From Novosphingobium sp. 9U (GTDB taxonomy: Bacteria; Pseudomonadota; Alphaproteobacteria; Sphingomonadales; Sphingomonadaceae), in contig NZ_LR732469.1 in NCBI RefSeq assembly GCF_902506425.1, forward strand, positions 837,085 to 901,084: DNA of 64,000 nucleotides. The letters are read 5' to 3'. Below are positions 41,820 to 50,863 of the stretch, piece after piece (within the stretch, counting starts at the first letter, position 1; each line of letters opens with the position of its first letter). The notes beneath the pieces were generated by a model. The model saw only the letters and a program-made list of their open reading frames with translations, was not told the origin of the DNA and did no database searches. The translations under genes were made by a program, and so were the position numbers.

Positions 41820-41965
41820 GGCGGTTTCCTTTCCCGGCAAAGCCTTAGGCAGGGGGCCGCATGCTGGCAACTTGGCAGTGCCGCAACCTTGCGCCGGCTA
41901 GCGAAGGTGCGGTGCGTGGATCGGTCATCGGGATAGTCCCACTCGACCAATCCTTGCTGAGGGCG

Positions 41966-43015
41966 TCACTTGCGTTGGAGCGCCTTCACGATGTCGCCCC
42001 AGGCCACGAGCTTGAAGTTCTGCATGGCCGGCGCGTTGTCGCCGTCCTGCGCCACCATCAGGCCCTTGGGAAAGCCAGGGCCGAAGTTGCCTAACGCGAT
42101 CTCAATGCCATCGGTCTCCGAAGTCGCGCCCACCTGACCCGCCGAAATGCGGAAGCGGCCCACCGGCCTGAGGTCGGGCAGGCTCCAGACGGCGTAGGCG
42201 CTGTCGCCCTGGCTCGAGCCGACCAGCCAGCCGCCATTGCGTCCTTTGGGTGCGATCGCCAGCCCTTCGGCGTCGGCGACCAGGAGGCGCCCATCGACAC
42301 GGGGCCCCGGGATCGGCGTGGTCGTGCCTGCGGGATCGGCGGCGAAGCGCCAGATGCCGACGTCCTCCTCGGCTACGTAGAGCTGCCCGGTCCGGTCGTC
42401 CGCCACGCAGCCTTCGGACTGGGTGGCCAGCCGCAACTGGCGCACCAGTTGCGCCGAAGGCTGTGCCTCGGCGCCGATCCGGAACTGGTCGATCCGGCCG
42501 TCCTTCATCACCACGAATGTGAACAGCGCCTTGTCGCTCGCACGGCGCCACAGGCACATGCCATAAGCCTCGCCGTCACCCGCCGCAGGATTGCCGAGCG
42601 GCACAAGCTTGCGGGCCACGGGGTCGAGCCGAAACAGCGCGATGCGCGCCTGAACCTCGCTCGCGCGGTCACTCGCGGCCACGAGGATGCCGCGCTTGCC
42701 GCCCAGCATCACGTCGGCGCGTAAGTCGACGTTGTTGAGGCGCGGCGAGGGCGAGAAGTCCAGGTGCCGTCCGGTGAGGTCGTAGAGGTGCAAGCCAGCG
42801 CGCTTGTCGGTCGCGACCACAAGGCTCTCTGCGGGCCGGCGCGGGTTGCGCCAGATCGCCGGATCGTCCGCGGCGTCGTCGCCGGTGCCGACCGGCGCCG
42901 TCTCTCCGCGCGCGGTGACCGACACGGTGGCATCGCCTGCCACCGGCGTCGAGGTGGGCGCCGCAGCGCACCCTGCAAGCAGGGCAAGCGCCGAGGTGAG
43001 GGGTACGAGGCGCAT
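41966..43015 (-). CDS. Beta-propeller phytase, lipoprotein (349 aa)
   Basis: 3-phytase of the beta-propeller class, which removes phosphate from myo-inositol hexakisphosphate with calcium. Sequence marks are DDAADDPAIW at the N-terminus, LVVATDKRAGLHLYDLTGRH, RLNNVDLRADV, EGCVADDRTGQLYVAEEDVG and DAEGLAIAPKG, each a blade motif of this class. A lipobox (LLAGC, Cys16) anchors it to a membrane. ATG overlaps the TBDR stop (TGATG), so receptor and phytase are made together. Upstream of that TBDR lies a Pho-box-like site. The protein likely supplies phosphate from phytate. Confidence 0.9.
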   Translation of the reverse strand: MRLVPLTSALALLAGCAAAPTSTPVAGDATVSVTARGETAPVGTGDDAADDPAIWRNPRRPAESLVVATDKRAGLHLYDLTGRHLDFSPSPRLNNVDLRADVMLGGKRGILVAASDRASEVQARIALFRLDPVARKLVPLGNPAAGDGEAYGMCLWRRASDKALFTFVVMKDGRIDQFRIGAEAQPSAQLVRQLRLATQSEGCVADDRTGQLYVAEEDVGIWRFAADPAGTTTPIPGPRVDGRLLVADAEGLAIAPKGRNGGWLVGSSQGDSAYAVWSLPDLRPVGRFRISAGQVGATSETDGIEIALGNFGPGFPKGLMVAQDGDNAPAMQNFKLVAWGDIVKALQRK

Positions 43016-45900
43016 CAGAAGTTGAACCGCACGCCGCCGGTGTAACGCCGGCCGAAGGTCTCGACTTCCATCGTGCGCGCACTGACGCCGGCGAAGCGGC
43101 GGCCTGGGCCGTTGAGCAGGTTGGCGAAGTCGGCGTAAACTTCGAAGTTCGGCGTGATCGCATAGCGCAGCGAGGCGTCGAGCTCGTCGTCGCGCGCCCA
43201 GTACTCGTCTCCGCCGGTGGTGCCGCGGAACACGCCGTTGATGGTGTCGAACTCACCGATGGCATCGATCCACTTGGTGCGGTTCTGGTAGGAGACCCGC
43301 GCCGAGAAGCCGTACTTCTCGTAAAACAGGCTGGCGTTCATCACCCACTTGGAGGTGCCCGGGAACATCACCTTGCGGCCGTCCGGCGTCTCGGCCTGGC
43401 TCTTGTTGTAAGTGGCGTTCAGCAGGACGCCGAAGCCGCCCATCCAGTCCGGCAGGCCGAGGTCGGCCTGGTAGCCTTCGAGCTGCTGCTGGAACGCGCC
43501 CTCGATGCCCCAGATGTAGCCGTCACCGCCATTGGCGATGCCGCTGAAGATGTAGCCCGAGCGATCGACGCCGTTCAGGTTCAGCAAGTCCGAGTCGAAG
43601 GGGCGTGTGGTGTCGAACAGCGTGTCCTTCACGTCCTTGTAGAACGCGCCGAGCGAGAAGAAGCCCTGCGGCTGCATGTACCACTCGAAGTAGAGATCGA
43701 CGCCCTTTGCGCGCTCCGGCTCGGCATCGGGGTTGCCGCCCGAGATCGTCTGGTTGGCATCGCTGACGATCAGGTTCGGGCGCAGCTGGTCGTAGTCGGG
43801 TCGCGAGGCGCCGGTGTTGAACGACAGGCGCAGCTTCTTGGTCTGGTCGATATCCCAGTTGAAGTGGAGGCTGGGATAGACCAGCGTCTGGTCGCGCGGG
43901 ATGGTCACCAGCGAGGAGGTGCCGTTCACCGTCGCAAACGCGCTGCTCTTGTTCTTGATGTGCTCGACCCGGGCGCCGCCGACGATCGAGCCCCAGTCCA
44001 TCTTGGTCTCGAACATGCCGTAGCCCGACCAGACTTCCTCGCGCACGTCGTAGAAGTTGGCGGTCACCGGGACGTATTGCGCGCCGGCTGCTTCCGCCTG
44101 ATCGACCAGGGCGATGCTCTGCTTTTTGCCGTGATAGCGGAACAGGTAGCCCAGCGGATACTCGCCCTTGAACGCCGGATCGTTGGCGAGGGCCACGGCC
44201 GAGTAGTTCAGCGGCAGGTTGTAGGGATTGGCAGAGGAGCTGACGGTGATGTCCAGCAGTCGCTCGTTCGACTCCTTCTTACGGTTGTCGTACTGGGCGC
44301 CGAACATCAGCTTGGTGCCACCGAACCAGTCGGCGTCGTAGCTGAAGTCCAGCTTGCCGGTGTAGGCGTCGGTGATGTCCTTCGCCTTCAAGCCGCGCAC
44401 ACGCGCCAGGGTCGCGCCGAAGTCCTCGATCTGGTTCACTCGCGCGCCGCGGCTGAGCACGCCGGTCGAGCTGCGCAGCGTGCGGTAGAGTTCCACCAGA
44501 GGATGCTGCTTGTCGGTCAGGTCGTAGGCCACGGTCAGGCGGTTGGGCGCGCCCGCGCCGTTGGTGCCGAAGCTGCCGCTGTCGTAGTTGAGCTGTGCCG
44601 GCGCCGAGCGATCGTCGACCGAGCGGGTGTAGTTGCCGCGCCAGCGCACCTGGATGCGGCCAAGGTCGTGGTCGCCGCCGACGGTGTTGGTGAAGACCGA
44701 CTGGCGGTACTCGCGGATCAGCACGTTGGAATTGAGGTCGATGCCGTAGACCGTGCCCTGGTAGGGCGTGTTACCGGCGCACACGTCGGCGTAGCCGGTG
44801 GTGTTGGCGGCAAGGCCGGTGGTCACCGGGCACGCCGCAGTGCTGGTGGGCACGCGCGACTGCTGGTCGTCCATGTCGAAGATGTAGTTGTTGCGCGATT
44901 CATCGTCGCTGAACGCAGTGTAGATCGATGACAGGAACAGGCGATGATCGGGGGTCGGCTTCCACTCCAGCTTGCCCGAGACCGAGTAGTTCTTGCGGGT
45001 CAGGCGATAGAGTTTGTTCTCCGTCTCGCGCGCCCAGACACGGTCTTCGTTGCCGGGGCGGCGGTCTTCACCGACGACTTCCCAGTCGGTCTCCGCATTG
45101 TCGGTGACCATGTCGCGCTGGTAGTAGCTGCCCGATACGAGCGCGCCGAACTCGCCCACGCCGGTGTCCCAGCGGTTGGAGAGCACCAGCTGGCCTTCGT
45201 ACTCCTGGCGCTTGCCCAGCTCGACGTAGCCGCCGCCCAGCTTGCCGGCGATGTGGAAGCCATCGTAGTCGAAGGCGGAGCGAGTGATGACATCGACGTT
45301 GCCGGCGATGGTCTCGCCGGTCATGTTCGCGGTGACGGCCTTGCGCACCACGATCTGCGAGGCGATCGCCGACGGAATGGAATCGAAGCGGGCGTCGCGC
45401 CCTTCGGGGCTGATGATGTTGATGCCGTCGATCGACAGCGTGGTCCAGTTGATCGGCGCACCGCGCAAGTTGATGTAGCGCGCCTGGCCCTGGTCACGCT
45501 GGACGCCGACGCCCGGCAGGCGGCTGACCGCCTGCGCGACGTTCTGGTCAGGCAGTCGGCCGGCGGCGTCGGCGGAGACCACGCTTACCAGTGCCGGCGA
45601 CTCCTTTTGGATGCGCAGCGCGGCCGCGATCGACTCTGCGATCGGGCGCGAGCCGGTGACGACGATCTCCTCGCCGGGGCTGGGCGTCGAAGGTGCGATG
45701 GTGGTGTTCGCGGCGCTTGCGGCAGCGCTGGGCGTGCTCTGCTCGGGCACGGGAGCTGTGCCGGTCGGCGCGGGAGGGACAGTGCCGACACCCTGCGCCA
45801 CCGCCGCGCTGGCGCCCAGCAGCGTCCAGGCGGACGTGGCGACGAGCAGCGCGCGCGTCGACATCGGCGCGGCGCGAAGCCGCACGGGAAGCTTGGTCAT
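43015..45900 (-). CDS. TonB-dependent outer-membrane receptor coupled to phytase (961 aa)
   Basis: Large TBDR with signal peptide ending SAAVAQG, a Pro-rich linker, then EIVVTGSRPIAESIAAALRI and plug motifs VSRLPGVGVQRDQGQARYIN and LSIDGINIISPEGRDAR. The barrel ends TGGVRFNF. The plug belongs to the group with TGETIAGNVDVITR, common for carbohydrate-like ligands. It is the first gene of a two-gene unit with the phytase, so phytate, inositol phosphates or another phosphorylated compound is the likely cargo (inference). ATG 45900 is chosen by the signal peptide; 48 upstream codons are discarded. Confidence 0.92.
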   Translation of the reverse strand: MTKLPVRLRAAPMSTRALLVATSAWTLLGASAAVAQGVGTVPPAPTGTAPVPEQSTPSAAASAANTTIAPSTPSPGEEIVVTGSRPIAESIAAALRIQKESPALVSVVSADAAGRLPDQNVAQAVSRLPGVGVQRDQGQARYINLRGAPINWTTLSIDGINIISPEGRDARFDSIPSAIASQIVVRKAVTANMTGETIAGNVDVITRSAFDYDGFHIAGKLGGGYVELGKRQEYEGQLVLSNRWDTGVGEFGALVSGSYYQRDMVTDNAETDWEVVGEDRRPGNEDRVWARETENKLYRLTRKNYSVSGKLEWKPTPDHRLFLSSIYTAFSDDESRNNYIFDMDDQQSRVPTSTAACPVTTGLAANTTGYADVCAGNTPYQGTVYGIDLNSNVLIREYRQSVFTNTVGGDHDLGRIQVRWRGNYTRSVDDRSAPAQLNYDSGSFGTNGAGAPNRLTVAYDLTDKQHPLVELYRTLRSSTGVLSRGARVNQIEDFGATLARVRGLKAKDITDAYTGKLDFSYDADWFGGTKLMFGAQYDNRKKESNERLLDITVSSSANPYNLPLNYSAVALANDPAFKGEYPLGYLFRYHGKKQSIALVDQAEAAGAQYVPVTANFYDVREEVWSGYGMFETKMDWGSIVGGARVEHIKNKSSAFATVNGTSSLVTIPRDQTLVYPSLHFNWDIDQTKKLRLSFNTGASRPDYDQLRPNLIVSDANQTISGGNPDAEPERAKGVDLYFEWYMQPQGFFSLGAFYKDVKDTLFDTTRPFDSDLLNLNGVDRSGYIFSGIANGGDGYIWGIEGAFQQQLEGYQADLGLPDWMGGFGVLLNATYNKSQAETPDGRKVMFPGTSKWVMNASLFYEKYGFSARVSYQNRTKWIDAIGEFDTINGVFRGTTGGDEYWARDDELDASLRYAITPNFEVYADFANLLNGPGRRFAGVSARTMEVETFGRRYTGGVRFNF

Positions 45901-45966
45901 GGTTGGTGCCCCTGTTTCGCAAGGGCGCGTGCCCTCGCTCGTTGAGCAGGCCGCTAGCCCAGCTCC

Positions 45967-45984
45967 ATGACAGGTACGCGACAT
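45967..45984 (-). promoter_or_regulatory. Pho-box-like site upstream of TBDR-phytase
   Basis: On the minus strand the site reads ATGTCGC-GTAC-CTGTCAT. The second repeat is a perfect PhoB half-site and the first matches 4 of 7; spacing is the canonical 11 bp. A further GTGACGA at 46000-46006 falls on the same 11-bp register. A poor -10-like TAGCGG lies 10 bp downstream, the usual distance for PhoB-activated promoters. It is 67 bp before ATG 45900. Confidence 0.6.
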
Positions 45985-46073
45985 GTCGAAGTCATTTCGG
46001 TGACGATGCCTTTGCACAGGTGCGATCAGGCCCGTCGGCGCCAACGTCAGGCGAAGCGCGTCGGCACGAAAGA

Positions 46074-46103
46074 AGGGCCCAACCGATAACTCGGTCGGGC
46101 CCT
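46074..46103 (-). terminator. Intrinsic terminator of the lipoprotein-TBDR operon
   Basis: A 13-bp stem (46074-46086 with 46091-46103, one G-U pair on the minus transcript) and 4-nt loop, followed on the minus strand by TCTTTC. It stands between the TBDR at 46133 and the promoter region of the TBDR-phytase unit, so the two receptors are separate transcripts. Confidence 0.7.
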
Positions 46104-46132
46104 GCTAGTCATGCGGGCAAGGTGCCGCGGGG

Positions 46133-48919
46133 TTAGAAGGTTATTCCGGCGGACAGGGAAAACACCCGGCCAACGTCGTAGCTGTTGATCTGGATGCGCG
46201 CGTCGCCGTTGTCCTGGTACTCCTGGTGGCGCGTGCGCAGCAGGTTGCGGGCTTCGAACTTGAGCTCGACCTGCTTGCCGCGCACTTCCACGCCTTCGCG
46301 CATCACGACGTCGAGCGAGACGCCGGGCTTCTCGATCACGTCGGGCAACGGCTCGGTGCCGTTTAGGCCACGGCTGACGACGCGATTGCTGGCAAAGTTG
46401 AGCAGGATCGTCTGCTGCGACAGTCGCTCGGTGTTCTCCAGGCCGAACTGCAGGTTCACCAGGTGGTCCGACTGCCCGGTGAGCGGCGATCCGTCGCGGA
46501 AGAAGTCGGTGGCCGAGGTCGCCGCGGCTTGCGGGTAGATGGCGACCTGATCGCTCGCCGACACCTTCAGCTTCGACTGGGTGTAGGTGTAGTTGGCGAT
46601 TACCACGGCGCGACGGTTGGCGAACCAGCCCTCGCTTGCACCCAGGTCGAAGTACTTCTGCAGCTCGACCTCGGCGCCGTAGAGTTGCGCTTCGGGGGCG
46701 TTGGCAAAGCTGGTCACCAGGTCGTCCGCGAGCACGAAGACGTAGCTCTCGATCGGGTTCTTGATCTTCTTGTAGAAGCCAGAGACCGACAGGCGCTGGT
46801 CGGGCGCGAAATACCATTCGATCCGCGCTTCGCCATTGTACAGCTGGCTGTCGGTCAGCAGCGGGTTGCCCAGGTACTGGCGGTTGCTGTCGGGATCGAA
46901 GAACGGTTGGTAGATCAGCTCGCGGAACTGAGGACGCGCGATGGTCTTCGAGGCGCTGAGGCGCACCTGCAGGTCGGGTTGGACCTGATAGGTGAGCGTC
47001 GCGGCGGGCAGCCAGTACTCCTTGCGCAGCGTCGGCGAGTCCGGCAGCGCCGTAGGCGTCGCGAACACCTGGATCGCGTCGACCGACTGGCGCGCCTTTT
47101 CGAAGCGCACGCCCGCATCGATGCTGAGCGCGTCGGTGATCTGCCAGTTCAGCTTGCCGTAGCCGGCGTAGTTGCGCAGCTTCGCTTCGAACGCCGGGCT
47201 GCCCGTGTCGGTCTCGATCAGGTTGATGCCGCCCACAGGAGTGATCGGGTTGCCCGCGGTGTCGGTGCTGGTGCCGTTGATCAGGCCCGGCGAGAGCAGC
47301 AGGTCAGGCCGCAGAACTGCTGCGGCGCTGGGGAAGTTGCTGGAAGCCCGGAAGGTGAATTCGCGCCGTGTGCTGGTGCGGTTTGTGTCGCTGTAGGCTC
47401 CGCCAACGGTCAGGGTCATGTCGGGAGTGGCGCGATAGGAGATGTCGATGCCGCCCGACCACAGATCCTCGTTCAGGTCCGAGAAGGTGACCTGCGCTTC
47501 GCCGCTGTTGCCGTTCAGGTTGTTGACGAACAGGTTGCCGAACGGATCCGACGGCGTGTTGGTGCGCACGTACTCGAAGTAGAATTCGTACGGCGCCTCG
47601 CGCTGTGAATTGGCATAGCCGCCGCGCAAGTCGATCGACAGCTTGTCCGACGGCTTGAGCTCGGCGACGAACTGCGTGTCGATCAGCTGACGCTCGTACC
47701 AGGCGGTGTCCTGCTGCTGGTAGTCGGCGCTGACGCTGCTGGTGAAGCGCTTGCCGAGGCCCAGGCGCGTCTGCTTGACGGTGTCGCGGATGTAGAGGTT
47801 GGTCCAGCGGATCTTGTTGTCGCCGAACTCCGCGCCCAGGCCGATCAGGCCGTTGGCGATGATGTGGTTGTCGGTGTTGACGCGGGTGAAGTCGGTGTTG
47901 AGCGACAGGTCCGAACTGTTCGAGGTCTGCTGGGTGACTTCGCGGTTCTGCCACTTGTTGCTGAAGCCGGCCGCGGCGATCAGACCGACGCGCGCGTCGC
48001 CAAGGTCGAACGAGGTGCCGCCGGTGAGCGAGACCGAATAGCCGGGCGGCAGATCGCGCACGCGCTGCGCCGTCGCCTTGCTGAAGCGGACGAGGTCGCT
48101 GGCGACGGTGCGGCCGAGCGCCTGGTCGGAGTTCACCAGCGCGCCGCTGTCGAAGTAGTTCTGCAGCGAGGCGGGAAGGTCGCGGCTGCCGTTGTCGAAC
48201 CCGGTCCAGTCGGACTTGCCACCGTAGTAGCTGTACCCGGTCTCGCCGGTGGTCTCGGAATCGACGCTGCCGCCGCCCGAGATCGAGAGGAACGGCTCTT
48301 CGGGCACGGCCTTGGTGGTGAGGTTGATCACGCCGCCGCCGAACTCACCCGGATAGTTCACCGAGTAGCTCTTCTGGACGAGCGAGGAGGCGATCACGCC
48401 GGTGGGGAAGATGTCGAGCGGCACCACGCGGCGCAGCGGCTCGGGGCTCGGCAGCGGCGATCCGTTGAGCAGCGCCAGCGAGTAGCGATCGCCCAGGCCG
48501 CGCACGTAGACCAGGCCATTGCCGACGACCGACAGGCCGGTGACACGGCCGAGCGCGCCGGCGATGTCGCCTTCGCCCGTGCGCGCGATCTCTTCGGCAG
48601 AGAGGACCGAGATGACCTGATTGGACGCCTTCACGACATTGCGCGAGCGGCGGCCGGTGACGATGATGTCGCCGCCCGGCACCGAGATGTCGGGGCCGGC
48701 ACTGCCTTGCTCGGCGTCACCTGTGGCGGTGTTGCCTTCGCCGGCGTCGCCTTGCGTCGCGCCATCGACGGGCTGATCGGTAGCCGGCTTGCCCAGATCC
48801 TCGCCGCTGGGCGGCTGCTGCGGGCCAGAGTTCGGATCGGCCTGCGCCCAGGCCTGCAAAGGCGTCATGAGCGCGGTCGTCAGAATGAGAGCGCCCACCA
48901 GTCGCGACGTCGGTGACAT
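46133..48919 (-). CDS. TonB-dependent outer-membrane receptor (928 aa)
   Basis: TBDR with signal peptide ending LQAWAQA, an acidic Gly/Asn-rich linker of about 60 residues, then DIIVTGRRSRNVVKASNQVI and plug motifs VTGLSVVGNGLVYVRGLGDR, SSLVQKSYSVNYPGEFGGGV and INLTTKAVPEEPF. The barrel ends VFSLSAGITF. The plug type (GLGDRYS-LNGSPLPSPEPLRRV) is that of large receptors found beside lipoproteins in sphingomonads and Caulobacter. ATG 48919 follows AGGGGAA. It is second in an operon with the lipoprotein at 49000, whose promoter has Pho-box-like repeats. Confidence 0.93.
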   Translation of the reverse strand: MSPTSRLVGALILTTALMTPLQAWAQADPNSGPQQPPSGEDLGKPATDQPVDGATQGDAGEGNTATGDAEQGSAGPDISVPGGDIIVTGRRSRNVVKASNQVISVLSAEEIARTGEGDIAGALGRVTGLSVVGNGLVYVRGLGDRYSLALLNGSPLPSPEPLRRVVPLDIFPTGVIASSLVQKSYSVNYPGEFGGGVINLTTKAVPEEPFLSISGGGSVDSETTGETGYSYYGGKSDWTGFDNGSRDLPASLQNYFDSGALVNSDQALGRTVASDLVRFSKATAQRVRDLPPGYSVSLTGGTSFDLGDARVGLIAAAGFSNKWQNREVTQQTSNSSDLSLNTDFTRVNTDNHIIANGLIGLGAEFGDNKIRWTNLYIRDTVKQTRLGLGKRFTSSVSADYQQQDTAWYERQLIDTQFVAELKPSDKLSIDLRGGYANSQREAPYEFYFEYVRTNTPSDPFGNLFVNNLNGNSGEAQVTFSDLNEDLWSGGIDISYRATPDMTLTVGGAYSDTNRTSTRREFTFRASSNFPSAAAVLRPDLLLSPGLINGTSTDTAGNPITPVGGINLIETDTGSPAFEAKLRNYAGYGKLNWQITDALSIDAGVRFEKARQSVDAIQVFATPTALPDSPTLRKEYWLPAATLTYQVQPDLQVRLSASKTIARPQFRELIYQPFFDPDSNRQYLGNPLLTDSQLYNGEARIEWYFAPDQRLSVSGFYKKIKNPIESYVFVLADDLVTSFANAPEAQLYGAEVELQKYFDLGASEGWFANRRAVVIANYTYTQSKLKVSASDQVAIYPQAAATSATDFFRDGSPLTGQSDHLVNLQFGLENTERLSQQTILLNFASNRVVSRGLNGTEPLPDVIEKPGVSLDVVMREGVEVRGKQVELKFEARNLLRTRHQEYQDNGDARIQINSYDVGRVFSLSAGITF

Positions 48920-48951
48920 CGACTTGTTCCCCTAGATGCAAATGCAAGGAC

Positions 48952-48976
48952 GGGGGCAGCCAAGTTGGCCGCCCCC
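48952..48976 (-). other. Intercistronic hairpin between lipoprotein and TBDR genes
   Basis: A 10-bp stem (48952-48961 with 48967-48976, one G-U pair on the minus transcript) and 5-nt loop in the 80-bp gap between lipoprotein and receptor. There is no T-run, so it more likely stabilises the upstream mRNA or slows read-through than terminates. Confidence 0.4.
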
Positions 48977-48999
48977 GCTTCGTGTCAGGCAGCCGTGCT

Positions 49000-50595
49000 T
49001 CAGGTCGTCGGCAGCGAGGTGCAGGCACCCGAGTTGCCGGTGCCGAAGTCCGCAGCCGCGCTGTTGCAGGTCCAGCCGGCGTACCAGGTGTCCGCCGCAT
49101 TGCGCACCGCGCCAATCCACGTGGTCGTGTCGAAGAAGCTCGAAACGGTCTTGGGATCGGTAGCAACGCGACCGTTCTCGTTGGCGCCATTGGTGTAGCC
49201 GGTCAGCGTGCTGCTGAGCGCATCGGTGTTGTTGCGGCCGTCGACGTTGAAGAACCCGGAGACCTGCGACGCGCTATACGCGCCGGTGCCGATGAACTTT
49301 GTCGAGTTGCAGGTCAGCGCCACCGAGAAGGCGTTGAGCGTCGCGGGCGTGGTGCCCGACCCGTTCATGCGGATGCACTCGTTGTTGGGCGTCAGGACGA
49401 TGCCGTTGATCAGCGTCGTGTCCGAGTTGCCGCGGAACAGCGCGCCGGCCTGGTCGTTGGCTTCGTTGTTGCTGCTGACCTGGCGCTGGATCGCGGTGAA
49501 GTTCGCCACGTTCAGCTTGGTGCGCGGAGCGTCGCCCTCGTTGCCGTTCGAGTCGATCTCGAACAGGGCATCGCCCAGGCCGTCACGCTGGTTGAGCAGC
49601 GCATACTGCACGTTCATCTGCGCACCGGTGTCGACGTCGAGGCTGTCGTCGTCCGCGCCAATCGAGATGTAGTACTTCATCTGCGGGCTGCCGCCGAACC
49701 ACTCCGAACCGTCGTCCGAGCTGTTGTAGCTCATGATGTGGTCGATCGTCGTGCCGGTGCCGACGCCTTCGCCGGTGAGCGACTGCAGCTCGATGTTGTT
49801 GCTCAGGATGAAGCCCGAGTAACGGATCTGCACGAAGCTCATGCGGCCTGCGTTGTAGGCGTTGTCGGTGCCACCGAAGCGTGCCGGGTTGGTCGAGCCT
49901 TCGGTCTGGCGCTCGCAATTGTTCGAGGCGGTGGTGCCGGTGGTGCAGTCGGTCACGGGCGCGCGGCCCATCAGCACGACGCCGCCCCACTGGCCCTGCG
50001 AGGTCTCAGTGACCTGGCCGGTCAGATTGTCACGGCTGGTGAAGATGATCGGCTTGGCGGCGGTGCCGACGGCGCTGATCTTGTTGCCGCGGTTGACGGC
50101 CAGCCAGGTGGCGCCAGGTGCCGCGATGACGATGACGCCGGGCTCGATGGTCAGGGTCGCGTTGGTGTCGGCAGTCAGGTTGGCCGTGGGGCAGCCGACC
50201 GTCGACGTGGCGAACGGAGCAGCGGCGGTGGGCGCAGCGAAGCCGCCGTCACAGCCGACGTCGACGCGGCCGTTCAGCTGATAGACCAGGCCGGCGATCT
50301 TGGGCAGCGTGACCGAGCGGTCGATCACGGCCGGCAGGTTGCAGACGCGCCAGGTCCCGGTCGGGCCGGTGAGGGTGCCGGCGTCGGCCAGCTGCGTCGA
50401 GGAACTGATCGAGGGGCATGCCGAGGCAGCAACGACGCCGGTCGGGCCGGTCGGCGTAGGCGTCGGGGCCGGAGTAGGGGCCGGCTGGACGATGACGTCG
50501 CCGCCAGTGCCGGGCGAGGCGATGTCGCTGGGGCCGCAGCCGGCGAGGGCGAGCGCGCTGCAGCCAACCAGCAGCAGGCCATGGATGTTCTTCAC
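49000..50595 (-). CDS. Outer lipoprotein of unknown function, beta-helix-like (531 aa)
   Basis: I do not recognise a named family. The N-terminus is a lipoprotein signal (LLLVGCSALALAGC, Cys20) followed by a Pro-Thr-rich linker of about 20 residues. The body is rich in Asn, Thr, Gly and Asp with repeated short strands (LTIEPGVIVIAAPGATWLAV, GKISAVGTAAKPIIFTSRDN-type rungs, FVQIRYSGFILSNNIELQSL), which suggests a right-handed beta-helix. Start is a GTG at 50595 with GGGGGAAAA upstream. It heads an operon with the TBDR at 46133 and may act as its surface partner. Its promoter carries three PhoB-like repeats. Confidence 0.72.
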   Translation of the reverse strand: MKNIHGLLLVGCSALALAGCGPSDIASPGTGGDVIVQPAPTPAPTPTPTGPTGVVAASACPSISSSTQLADAGTLTGPTGTWRVCNLPAVIDRSVTLPKIAGLVYQLNGRVDVGCDGGFAAPTAAAPFATSTVGCPTANLTADTNATLTIEPGVIVIAAPGATWLAVNRGNKISAVGTAAKPIIFTSRDNLTGQVTETSQGQWGGVVLMGRAPVTDCTTGTTASNNCERQTEGSTNPARFGGTDNAYNAGRMSFVQIRYSGFILSNNIELQSLTGEGVGTGTTIDHIMSYNSSDDGSEWFGGSPQMKYYISIGADDDSLDVDTGAQMNVQYALLNQRDGLGDALFEIDSNGNEGDAPRTKLNVANFTAIQRQVSSNNEANDQAGALFRGNSDTTLINGIVLTPNNECIRMNGSGTTPATLNAFSVALTCNSTKFIGTGAYSASQVSGFFNVDGRNNTDALSSTLTGYTNGANENGRVATDPKTVSSFFDTTTWIGAVRNAADTWYAGWTCNSAAADFGTGNSGACTSLPTT

Positions 50596-50653
50596 GGATT
50601 TTCCCCCATTGGTGGACGAACGACGCGGGCGAGTCCGCCGCCGCTGATCCGGG

Positions 50654-50698
50654 GTGTTAGGAGTGGCCGGTGACACTATGGTGGCAACTTAGTGACAA
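50654..50698 (-). promoter_or_regulatory. Three-repeat Pho-box promoter of the lipoprotein-TBDR operon
   Basis: On the minus strand TTGTCAC-TAAG-TTGCCAC-CATA-GTGTCAC gives three 7-bp repeats with exact 11-bp spacing (plus strand 50670-50698). Ten bases after the last repeat lies TAACAC (50654-50659), a weak -10. This is the layout of PhoB-activated promoters such as phoA. The start codon follows about 55 bp later. Confidence 0.65.
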
Positions 50699-50771
50699 CC
50701 CTAAGACGCTGGTCACTCTGTTCGCCGCGGCACCTGCGTACGTGGCTCACGACTCGTGGTTCACACCGAGA

Positions 50772-50789
50772 TTGCAGTTTTATGACACT
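50772..50789 (-). promoter_or_regulatory. Second Pho-box-like site in the divergent gap
   Basis: Minus-strand GTGTCAT-AAAA-CTGCAAT matches the CTGTCAT-N4-CTGTCAT pattern at 11 of 14 positions. It is oriented toward the lipoprotein operon but lies only 75 bp before the divergent TPR gene, so it could act on either. Confidence 0.4.
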
Positions 50790-50863
50790 TGCCGCATTTT
50801 GTTGTTGTCGGCCCCGGAGAGGCAGAAGCTGCCTCCACTACAAAGATAACCGGGAGTCGTGTC

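Noticed and set aside
50772..50789. Pho-box control of the divergent TPR gene at 50864
   Set aside because: The repeat orientation points to the lipoprotein operon; dual control is possible but not supported by sequence alone.
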